Part shown: positions 5,139-10,769 of the stretch, piece after piece | Layout: each line of letters begins with the position of its first letter | How positions within the stretch are numbered: the stretch's first letter is position 1 | NCBI RefSeq assembly: GCF_000721935.1 | Contig: NZ_KL585432.1 | Location: 1,249-12,017 of the forward strand | Reading direction: 5' to 3' | Length of the DNA stretch: 10,769 nucleotides | Source: Streptomyces sp. NRRL WC-3549 | GTDB lineage: Bacteria > Actinomycetota > Actinomycetes > Streptomycetales > Streptomycetaceae | Translations under genes and position numbers: made by a program | The notes under the pieces: model-generated | Told to the model about the DNA's origin: nothing | Databases searched by the model: none | Seen by the model: only the letters and a program-made list of their open reading frames with translations

Positions 5139-7853
5139 TTAGACTTGAAAATGTTCGATTACGGTGCCTGTGTAGGAGAACCCCGGATTGTCGTTGGCCT
5201 TTACCAGGATGTATTGCAACTTTCTGTTGGTCAGTGCGCTGCGGAGTTCCTGGGCAATTTCTGCGTCCCGGTCACCGCGTCGAGTCATCTCGGCAAGAAT
5301 AGTGCGAATATACGGCTTTGTTCCCTGCTTTACCCGCATGCCTTGGGCCCCGCCGTCGTCCCCGAGGTGCGGTTTTGCCGGATCCTCCGGGTCGGCGCGC
5401 CCTTGGCGCCAATCGAGGTCTCCTGACGGGGCTTTCGCCTCCACGATGAGATATCCCCCGTCTTCATCGAGCTTGTATACAGCGTCGAACATGTTCGCGC
5501 CATTGGGGGTCTTCGGGAGTTCGGTCCACTCTGCTTCCGGGAACTTATGTGGAATCGCATGCAATCTGGCGGCTTTCTCGCCCAGAGTCTCGGAAATTTT
5601 ACTGTTGTTAGGCAGATTTCCGAGCTGCGTGGCGTACGCCTCCTGTGCTTTTGCGAGGGCTTCTTGGTTTGCGTTTGACGGTGTCTTCTCGGCTATCTTT
5701 TCCGCGTTAAGGAGGTCTACCGACAAGCGACGGTTCTTCGCCGCTGTGTTGAGCTCTGACAAATTCTCGGCGGGGATTGTATCTACGCCGAGCGGCGTTT
5801 GGTTGAACTTGACCTCTATTGGCCCGCTCGGAAGGTCGTGCGTGGCTATCCACTTGCCGTCCGCGTCCTTGGTCAGTTGGGTAAGCGTAGCGCCGTCAAC
5901 TGTCTTGCGGGAGGGACGACGACGGCCTAGTTCATCATAATGTTCCTTGAACCATGACTGGTCCGGGCCGTTGGCCTTTCGTACGTGCTCATCTTGTATC
6001 CGTTTCAGCTCACCGGCGGCCAGGTCGGAACGGCCGCCGCTTCCTGTGCGACCTCCTGCATGATTCGCGGGCGTGGCCGCGTTATCGCTGGCGCCGGTCG
6101 GGGGGTCCTGGCCAACCTTGGGACTCTGATGCGGGATGTCGCGGTAGCCAGAGACGGTGTTGTCAATAGAGTGACCATCGGCCGTGGTGGTGTTGCCGCT
6201 GGTGGGTAGGTTGTCGCCCGGGGCGGCGTTACTCGGGAGCCGGTTAGCGACACTGCCGGGTAGGCGATCTCCCACGCTGCTTCCAGGGAGGCCGCCCTCT
6301 ACGCGCCCCGTGTCGCGCATGCGCATCCCGTCGTCCGCCGCGTCGCCCACACGTGCCCCCGCCCCGACCAGTACCGGCTGTCTGACTGGGGTTTCGACGC
6401 GGTCGTGATCCGGAGTGTTCGGGTCGGCTGTCTTGCCCTGTTCCTTGAGGGCGTCCTCTCCCTTCTGGAGGAGGTTGCCGTGTTGGTCGTAGAGGTTGCC
6501 GTTGAGGTCGGCGTAGGCGGCGCCTTCGTCGAAGGGGTTCTTGATGGTGCCTTCGGGTAGGGCGATGGTGCCTTCTGGGAGTTTGACGGTGCCGTCGGGG
6601 AGTCTGGTGGCGCCGTGGGGGAGGGTGGCGCCTGCCGGGACGTCGAGGGTGCCGTCGGTGAGGCGGGTCCAGCCGTCGGGGAGGGTGAAGACGTTGTCCG
6701 GGAGGGGCGGTGTCTCGATCTTGCCCAGGTTCTTGAGGCCGGCCATGACGTCGCCGATCTTCGACAGGCCGGCGCCCGCGCCCTTGAAGACGTACGTCAT
6801 CGGGTCGACGATCCGGCCCACCTTGCCCGCGGCGGTCAGGGCCTTGGCGGCGAGCGCGGCTTTGCCGGCGCCGGAGGCGGCGGCGCCGGTGCCGCCGGTG
6901 AAGACGGTGGTGACCACGTTGAAGGTGACGGTACCGGCCGCGCGGGAGGGGTTGTCCCCCCACTGGTCCCAGGCCAGCAGGGCCTTGCCGGTCTCCTTGA
7001 CCGCGGTGCGGGAGTCCCGCAGCCAGGAGGGCAGGTCCTTCTCGTCCGCCGTCCAGAACGCTTCCGCGGCGCCGGGGACGATGGTGATCGCCACACCGGT
7101 GGCGAGCTGGGCCAGGCCCTTCCAGGCCTGGCCGGCCGCGTCGAAGCCGTCGAAGCCGACCAGGGTGCCCAGGCCCTTGATCGTGCCCCACACCCCGTCG
7201 ACGAAGAAGCCCTTGGTGAACTCCCAGGCGTGCTCCCACACCTGCCACCCCGGGATCGACTCGACGAGCGGATCACCCCAGGGCAGCCCCTCGACATGCT
7301 CAAGCGTCTCGGCGTCGTAGCCGTACTGATGCTTGCTGTCGGAGCCGTCGTGCTTCTTCAGCGGCACACCACAGACCAGGGCGACGATCTTGTTGTAGCA
7401 GGTGATCTCCGCTTCCTGGAAAGCCGCCCACGTCTCACGGATCTCGTCGCGGCGGTGGTTGTTCTCGTCGACCAGGTCGCCGTCCTCGCGCCACTTGTCG
7501 TCCGCGTTGATCTTCACGAGGAACGCTCCCGCGTCCCGCTTGATCTCCTTCAGCTTCTCCACCAGCGGGTACACCTCGTCCGAGTACGTACTCAGCGCAC
7601 GGGAGATGGCCGTGAGATCGGACTTCAGCTTCTGGCCGGTGTCCACGACCGGCTTCGTCGTGGCGAAGAGCTGCTCGGCCTCGGGCGCCTGGTAGAACGC
7701 CTGCAGGCCGCCGAAGCTGCTGTGCACGTCCCCGGTCGTCGTCGCGACGCTCTCCGCGGCCGAGGACAACTCGGTGACCTTCACATCCAGCGTCGCCAGG
7801 TTCCCGGTGAACACCGGGATGCCTTCCAGGACGATCGGTTCGGTGTTGCTCAC
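5139..7853 (-). CDS. Type VII-secreted polymorphic toxin with C-terminal PD-(D/E)xK nuclease tip
   Basis: This 904-residue modular protein is probably exported by the ESX/type VII machinery upstream. Domain order: a helical LXG/WXG-like export region (about 15-160); tryptophan-rich segment and hydrophobic, glycine/alanine-rich region (about 190-375) including NPSRAAGTVTFNV, common in Streptomyces toxins of this kind; seven LPxGT-like heptads (391-438); NGNLYDQHGN segment (451-460); low-complexity linker (about 465-610); tip module from about 610 with DEHVRKANGPDQSWFKEHYD, a helical stretch (695-770) and the nuclease fold. Candidate catalytic residues are D790 (NMFDAVY), E805 and K807 (IVEAK), with the conserved GAQGMRVKQGTKPY (835-848) after them. 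The predicted activity is nucleic-acid cleavage in target cells; DNA is the likelier target for this fold, but that is inference. The GTG start overlaps the DUF6507 stop as GTGA, so translation is probably coupled. The tip is much AT-richer than the N-terminus. I cannot assign the numbered Tox-REase subfamily. Confidence 0.87.
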   Translation of the reverse strand: MSNTEPIVLEGIPVFTGNLATLDVKVTELSSAAESVATTTGDVHSSFGGLQAFYQAPEAEQLFATTKPVVDTGQKLKSDLTAISRALSTYSDEVYPLVEKLKEIKRDAGAFLVKINADDKWREDGDLVDENNHRRDEIRETWAAFQEAEITCYNKIVALVCGVPLKKHDGSDSKHQYGYDAETLEHVEGLPWGDPLVESIPGWQVWEHAWEFTKGFFVDGVWGTIKGLGTLVGFDGFDAAGQAWKGLAQLATGVAITIVPGAAEAFWTADEKDLPSWLRDSRTAVKETGKALLAWDQWGDNPSRAAGTVTFNVVTTVFTGGTGAAASGAGKAALAAKALTAAGKVGRIVDPMTYVFKGAGAGLSKIGDVMAGLKNLGKIETPPLPDNVFTLPDGWTRLTDGTLDVPAGATLPHGATRLPDGTVKLPEGTIALPEGTIKNPFDEGAAYADLNGNLYDQHGNLLQKGEDALKEQGKTADPNTPDHDRVETPVRQPVLVGAGARVGDAADDGMRMRDTGRVEGGLPGSSVGDRLPGSVANRLPSNAAPGDNLPTSGNTTTADGHSIDNTVSGYRDIPHQSPKVGQDPPTGASDNAATPANHAGGRTGSGGRSDLAAGELKRIQDEHVRKANGPDQSWFKEHYDELGRRRPSRKTVDGATLTQLTKDADGKWIATHDLPSGPIEVKFNQTPLGVDTIPAENLSELNTAAKNRRLSVDLLNAEKIAEKTPSNANQEALAKAQEAYATQLGNLPNNSKISETLGEKAARLHAIPHKFPEAEWTELPKTPNGANMFDAVYKLDEDGGYLIVEAKAPSGDLDWRQGRADPEDPAKPHLGDDGGAQGMRVKQGTKPYIRTILAEMTRRGDRDAEIAQELRSALTNRKLQYILVKANDNPGFSYTGTVIEHFQV
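6540..6683 (-). repeat. Tandem 21-bp repeats encoding seven LPxGT-like heptads in the toxin
   Basis: Residues 391-438 of the toxin run as LPDGWTR, LTDGTLD, VPAGAT, LPHGATR, LPDGTVK, LPEGTIA, LPEGTIK. These are seven units of seven residues, with one unit of six. The DNA shows the matching 21-bp period, with recurrent GGTGCCTTC or GGTGCCGTC on the plus strand. Such repeats probably form a rigid stalk between the export region and the toxic tip, and could change in number by slippage. Confidence 0.85.
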
Positions 7854-8284
7854 TTCGTCGCCCCCGGCGTGTCCTTGAGCACGTCCAGGCGCACGGCCTT
7901 CGCCGCGTCCTGCGCGTGCTTCGCCGCGTCCAGGTCGCCGGCCACGTACGCGTTGGTGGCCTTCGCCGCCCCCAGCACCGCCGCCTGGATCCGCTCCGCC
8001 ATCGACTTCAGGTCAGTCTGACGTGTCGAGAGGTACTGGCTCAGCGCCGCCGCCACCGGACCCAGCGTGGGCTGCGACAACGGCGCCGCACCCACCGGCA
8101 CCGGCCCCTGCAACGGCAGCGAGGCCTCCGTCCCCGGCACCGCCGTCCCCGCGGCTGTCGCCGCCTCCGACATCGTCGTGACCAGAGCCGTCAGTGCCTT
8201 CTCCAGGTCACCGGCATGTGTGCCGGTGACCTGCAACTGCCCCTGCACACCCTGCGGTTTGATGTCCCATGCCGACACCGGCAT
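7850..8284 (-). CDS. DUF6507 family protein, toxin-coupled small helical partner
   Basis: This protein of about 144 residues begins SAWDIKPQGVQGQLQVTGTH, the signature opening of DUF6507 proteins found in Streptomyces type VII loci. The rest is predicted helical, with a proline-rich break (about residues 55-75) and a C-terminal helix pair (PVAAALSQYLSTRQTDLKSM, KATNAYVAGDLDAAKHAQDA). The function of the family is unknown to me. Its stop overlaps the toxin's GTG start as GTGA, so the two proteins are likely made in step. I infer a targeting partner or chaperone for the toxin, comparable in role to the small helical partners of LXG toxins in Firmicutes. GTG at 8278 may be the true start: it gives the family-typical length and places GGGTGG six bases upstream, whereas the ATG at 8284 directly abuts that site. 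Confidence 0.82.
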   Translation of the reverse strand: MPVSAWDIKPQGVQGQLQVTGTHAGDLEKALTALVTTMSEAATAAGTAVPGTEASLPLQGPVPVGAAPLSQPTLGPVAAALSQYLSTRQTDLKSMAERIQAAVLGAAKATNAYVAGDLDAAKHAQDAAKAVRLDVLKDTPGATK

Positions 8285-8338
8285 CCACCCCCGTGAATCG
8301 AACCCACACCACTCGGCAGGAACGTTCCTCCCACCACG

Positions 8339-8383
8339 ACCGGCAGCACCACAACCGGCAGCACCTCAACCGGCAGCGCATCA
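8339..8383. repeat. Three tandem 15-bp repeats at the end of a WXG100-like gene
   Basis: The plus-strand units ACCGGCAGCACCACA, ACCGGCAGCACCTCA and ACCGGCAGCGCATCA follow one another without gaps. The last three bases of the third unit are the stop codon of the minus-strand gene ending at 8381. The remainder lies in the 96-bp gap before the DUF6507 gene. It may have grown by slippage at the 3' end of that gene. No function is evident. Confidence 0.85.
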
Positions 8384-8692
8384 ACCGATGTTGGCGACCG
8401 CCGCCTTCGCCCGCGCCAGCGTCTGCTGCGCCGTGGCGTCGTTCTTCTCCAGCGTCGTCTTCAGCAGCTGGATGATGTTGCGCACCTCCTGCGAGGCGTT
8501 GTTCCAGCGCAGTTCCTTGCCGTGGTAGTCATCGGCCACACCATCGGCCGCGAAGTCCAGCATCGCCGCCTTCACCTGCGCGTCCCGCGCCTGGATCACC
8601 TGCTCCAGACGGGCGATCACCATCTGGATGTTGCCCTGCGCCTCGGTCGAGGCACCCGTGTCGTACGAACGCCGGTCGCTGTCCCCAGCCAT
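8381..8692 (-). CDS. WXG100-like (ESX substrate or partner) protein, 103 aa
   Basis: This is a small protein of two predicted helices. The first covers about residues 15-45 (AQGNIQMVIARLEQVIQARD) and the second about 62-100 (ASQEVRNIIQLLKTTLEKND). The turn holds DDYHGKELRWNNA, where a YHG triplet takes the place of the usual WXG and a tryptophan follows five residues on. The length, helix-turn-helix pattern and position make it a WXG100/ESAT-6 superfamily member, expected to dimerise and to be exported or to guide export by the EccC ATPase. The ATG at 8692 has GGGGAG nine bases upstream. It follows the first WXG100-like gene by 55 bp and probably shares its transcript. The two may form a heterodimer like EsxA/EsxB, or may serve the large toxin; I cannot tell which. 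Confidence 0.75.
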   Translation of the reverse strand: MAGDSDRRSYDTGASTEAQGNIQMVIARLEQVIQARDAQVKAAMLDFAADGVADDYHGKELRWNNASQEVRNIIQLLKTTLEKNDATAQQTLARAKAAVANIG

Positions 8693-8747
8693 GCTCCATC
8701 ACTCCCCGTGCCAAAGATGTGGATACGCCCTCGAAGAGACGCCGCCG

Positions 8748-9083
8748 TCAGCCACGGCCCGAGAAGCGGGCCGCGTCGAAGTTCGCCGACGCCATCAACG
8801 ACGTCGCGTTCTCACCCTGCTCCTGATCACCCGTACCGAACGCCGCGTCCATCCCCGACTGCCCGCCCAGCAGCGCCGCCAGCGAACCGTTCAGCGCCGC
8901 CGTGATCTCGTCCGAACGCTCCTTGAACGAGTCGAACGCCACCCGGCCCGCACCGTTGAACTTGCCCTCCAGCGGATGCGCCGCCGCGATGAGCTGACGG
9001 ATCAGATCACCCAGGTCCGTACTCGACTCCTGCGAACGCGACATCAGGTTCGTCAGGACCGATGCCCCCATGTCGAACTTCAT
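8748..9083 (-). CDS. WXG100-like (ESX substrate or partner) protein, 111 aa
   Basis: The protein starts MKFDMGASVLTNLMSRSQES and has a first helix to about residue 36, a turn reading KFNGAGRVAFDSFKERSDEI (about 41-60) and a second helix to about 70, then a flexible glycine-rich tail. The FNGAGR turn followed by AFDSF is the usual actinobacterial variant of the WXG turn, with phenylalanine in place of tryptophan. ATG at 9083 is preferred to an upstream in-frame start at 9161: a GGGGGAG site sits about six bases before 9083, the upstream 26 residues look non-coding, and the family begins with this MKFD-like segment. It is the first gene after the 120-bp gap downstream of DUF6177 and may head a separate substrate transcript. 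Confidence 0.8.
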   Translation of the reverse strand: MKFDMGASVLTNLMSRSQESSTDLGDLIRQLIAAAHPLEGKFNGAGRVAFDSFKERSDEITAALNGSLAALLGGQSGMDAAFGTGDQEQGENATSLMASANFDAARFSGRG

Positions 9084-9105
9084 CAGGCTCCCCCTAGCAG
9101 GCCGA

Positions 9106-9134
9106 ACAATCGAACGTTCGACCATGTCTATCAA
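9106..9134 (-). promoter_or_regulatory. Possible promoter for the WXG100-like/toxin transcript
   Basis: On the minus strand, TTGATA (9129-9134) is followed after 17 bases by GATTGT (9106-9111), a weak -35/-10 pair. Initiation about seven bases later would leave a leader of some 16 bases carrying the GGGGGAG ribosome site of the gene at 9083. The -10 is poor, so this is a suggestion only. It lies in the only sizeable gap among the secretion-side genes. Confidence 0.3.
9110..9121. promoter_or_regulatory. 12-bp palindrome, possible operator
   Basis: TCGAACGTTCGA is a perfect inverted repeat in the gap between DUF6177 and the first WXG100-like gene. It falls between the two hexamers of the weak promoter, where a repressor site would be expected. 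Palindromes this short occur by chance a few times in this much sequence, so only the position makes it interesting. Confidence 0.3.
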
Positions 9135-9203
9135 CCCGGACATCACCGGTGCAATCGGCAATGCGCCGTCTGTGACGGACCTATGACAGGGCGACAGCCG
9201 GCC

Positions 9204-10622
9204 TCACGCGCCCTTGAGGTGGCGCATCAGCTGTTCGAAGTCCCGCCAGCCGGCAAGGTCCGACGGGTCGCCCGGCAGCGGGTAGTAGAGCCCGGGGCGG
9301 GCGCGCGGGCCCAGTTGGAGCGGGCGGGCCCGCAGCGGGGTGCGCCGGGCGCGGTCCTCGGGGAGCCGGCGGACCTCCTCGGCGCCGAGTACGAAGGCCA
9401 GCGGCACACCGGGCCCCTCGAAGCGGGGCGGTACCGCGAGGTCGCGGCGGGCTTTGCGGAGTTGCACGAGCATCGACTGGAGCCGGTGGCGGGTGGCGAG
9501 CGCCTCGGCGGCCCGGGGCAGCGCCTCCAGCGGCAGATCCTCGTCCGCCCCGTAGCCGAACGCCAGCGTCACCTCCTCCTCCACCCCTGCCGTCGTCCGG
9601 GTGACACGCACCGTGGCGAGCCCCGGCCGGTCCGGGCTGCCGACGACCACCGCCCATGTCGGCTCGGGGGACCGCTCGTGGGCGAGGTCGGTCAGGCGCT
9701 GCGGTGACCAGGGGAGGTTGGCGGGCTCCGCGGTCCCCCAGCCCGCCGGGGGCGCGCCGGTGAGCTCGCGCCACACCGACTCCAGGCCGCCGCCGAGCAC
9801 CAGGCGGTCGTCGGCGGGGTGGATCGACCGGAACGTCAGGGCCAGTTGGCGTTCCGCCGTCTCGGTCGTCTCCCGGTAGGAGGCGGCGACCAGGGCCTGC
9901 GGGTCCTCGGCGGTCGCGCCGGGCCCCGCGACTGGGGCGAACAGGCCGTCCTGCCAGCGGAGTACGGCACCGGACAGTCCGTCGTAGTAGCCGTCCCGTT
10001 CGTCCTGGACGACCCAGCGGGACGGCCAGGTGCTCAGGAGGTGGCGCGCCGCGGGGGAGAGCGTCGTCCCGGGCGGGGCGACGACCTGAAGTCCCAGACC
10101 GGCCTCGGCGGCGGCCCGGAAGGCGTCCGCGAGCCATGCGGTCAGGGCGACCACCGGACGGTCCTGGATGACGACGGCGACCTTCTCGGTGAGTACGTCG
10201 ACGGCGGGCACCGCGGCGGCTGGGGCGGGGGCGACACCCGCACCGTCGGTGGGCACCACCGCCAGCGAACGGGCCGCCTCCGGTGGCCAGGCCGAGCCGC
10301 CGGCCAGGTGGGCGAGCCGGGCGGCGAAGGTGCCCGCGAGCCGTTCCGCCTCGGCGACGCCCGTGGTGGCGCGGGCCTCCGTCCACCAGAACGGAAGCGG
10401 CGGCGGCGTGGCACCGAGCAGGCGTTCCGCCTCCCCGGCGACCTGGACGAGCAGCGGCGCCTCGACGGAGACCAGGGGGCGTCCCTCCGTGTCGCAGAGC
10501 TGGATGACGGCGCCGTCGCCGTGGGTGTCCACCAGCTTGTCGGGCCCCCCGGAGAGCAGCCCCACGAGCACGGTCCACGGGTCGGGCATACGGGTGGTGA
10601 GGGCGATGACGTCCTTGGTCAT
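9204..10622 (-). CDS. DUF6177 family protein of type VII secretion loci
   Basis: This 472-residue protein opens MTKDVIALTTRMPDPWTVLV, which I recognise as the DUF6177 family carried next to EccC in Streptomyces ESX loci. Other blocks that recall the family are VIQLCDTEGRPLVSVEAPLL, FWWTEARAT, DVLTEKVAVVIQDRPVVALT, WVVQDERDGYYDGLSGAVLR, GWGTAEPANLPWSP and a C-terminal LGPRARPGLYYPL. There is no signal peptide or membrane span, so it is probably cytoplasmic. Its biochemical role is unknown to me; conservation beside EccC suggests a part in substrate handling or machine assembly. It starts 36 bases after the EccC stop, with AAGGA 11 bases before the ATG. A 120-bp gap then separates it from the WXG100-like genes. 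Confidence 0.8.
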   Translation of the reverse strand: MTKDVIALTTRMPDPWTVLVGLLSGGPDKLVDTHGDGAVIQLCDTEGRPLVSVEAPLLVQVAGEAERLLGATPPPLPFWWTEARATTGVAEAERLAGTFAARLAHLAGGSAWPPEAARSLAVVPTDGAGVAPAPAAAVPAVDVLTEKVAVVIQDRPVVALTAWLADAFRAAAEAGLGLQVVAPPGTTLSPAARHLLSTWPSRWVVQDERDGYYDGLSGAVLRWQDGLFAPVAGPGATAEDPQALVAASYRETTETAERQLALTFRSIHPADDRLVLGGGLESVWRELTGAPPAGWGTAEPANLPWSPQRLTDLAHERSPEPTWAVVVGSPDRPGLATVRVTRTTAGVEEEVTLAFGYGADEDLPLEALPRAAEALATRHRLQSMLVQLRKARRDLAVPPRFEGPGVPLAFVLGAEEVRRLPEDRARRTPLRARPLQLGPRARPGLYYPLPGDPSDLAGWRDFEQLMRHLKGA

Positions 10623-10658
10623 GCGGCGTCGGTTCCTTCTGGGTCAGGAGGTGAACTG

Positions 10659-10769
10659 CTACGCGGGCGCGTACACGGTCTGGATCAGGCGGTTCGGCTG
10701 CCCCCTGCGGATGAACACGCCCCGGCCCGCGGGCTGCCGGCTCGCGTACACACCGGGGAACAACTGGCT
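10659..10769 (-). CDS. eccC: Type VII secretion ATPase EccC, C-terminal 36 residues (partial)
   Basis: The window's right edge holds an open frame ending SRQPAGRGVFIRRGQPNRLI, then QTVYAPA and a TAG stop. The GRGVFIRRG...LIQT pattern matches the end of EccC-type FtsK/SpoIIIE ATPases, where the last strand follows a GRG motif. Its place just upstream of DUF6177 and WXG100-like genes supports this. EccC is the membrane-anchored motor that recognises WXG100 substrates and drives export. Only about 3% of a typical EccC is visible, so the family call leans on context. Confidence 0.65.
   Translation of the reverse strand, partial: SQLFPGVYASRQPAGRGVFIRRGQPNRLIQTVYAPA

Noticed and set aside
6540..6683. 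LPxTG sortase anchoring signals
   Set aside because: The motifs read LPDGT or LPEGT in internal tandem repeats, with no following hydrophobic segment or basic tail, so this is not a sortase signal.
6615..8021. Plus-strand open frame of 468 codons opposite the toxin
   Set aside because: It is antisense to the GC-rich toxin N-terminal half and DUF6507, where the minus-strand reading gives clear family signatures. Its composition is typical of a shadow frame.
8339..8383. CRISPR array
   Set aside because: The 15-bp units abut directly with no spacers. This is a simple tandem repeat.
9104..9121. LexA/SOS box near TCGAACGTTCGA
   Set aside because: Actinobacterial LexA boxes need GAAC and GTTC separated by four bases. 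Here they are adjacent, and the alternative upstream GAAC gives a spacing of eight.

Overview
The window is high-GC DNA with Streptomyces-type codon use. Its gene content is that of a Streptomyces (or close actinobacterial) type VII (ESX) secretion locus with a polymorphic-toxin module. Almost every real gene reads on the minus strand, so the biological order runs from the right end of the window to the left. The assignment rests on recognised families (EccC C-terminus, DUF6177, WXG100-like proteins, DUF6507, Imm49, and ISAs1, IS1380 and IS5 transposases) and not on a database search.

Secretion side (10769 to 7850): the last 36 codons of a probable EccC ATPase, a DUF6177 protein, two small helical WXG100-like proteins, and a DUF6507 protein whose stop codon overlaps the toxin start. 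The 120-bp gap before the first WXG100-like gene holds a weak promoter-like pair around a 12-bp palindrome. This suggests, without proving it, that the substrate genes can be transcribed apart from the machinery genes.

Effector side (7853 to 4257): a 904-residue modular toxin. It has a helical export-type N-terminus, a glycine/alanine-rich hydrophobic middle, a stalk of seven-residue LPxGT-like repeats, a low-complexity linker and a C-terminal PD-(D/E)xK (restriction-endonuclease-fold) nuclease domain. An Imm49-family immunity gene follows 15 bp later. The toxin tip and this immunity gene are visibly AT-richer than the toxin's own N-terminal half, as expected for a swapped tip cassette.

Insertion-sequence wreckage (4131 to about 1760): three unrelated elements lie end to end. 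They are a decayed, internally deleted IS1380-family transposase, an intact ISAs1-family element with matching 28-bp terminal inverted repeats but no target duplication, and a frameshifted, truncated IS5-family transposase. The mismatched flanks imply that DNA was lost or rearranged at the ISAs1 element.

Second tip cassette (1745 to 1): a frameshifted remnant of another nuclease tip of the same family as the intact toxin, then a second complete Imm49 gene, then a third Imm49 gene cut by the contig end. Both complete cassettes keep the same architecture (nuclease tip, about 20 bp, Imm49). This reads as an orphan tip/immunity array in which one tip has died and its immunity genes survive. Bases 1-17 are Nextera/Tn5 mosaic-end adapter, not genomic sequence.
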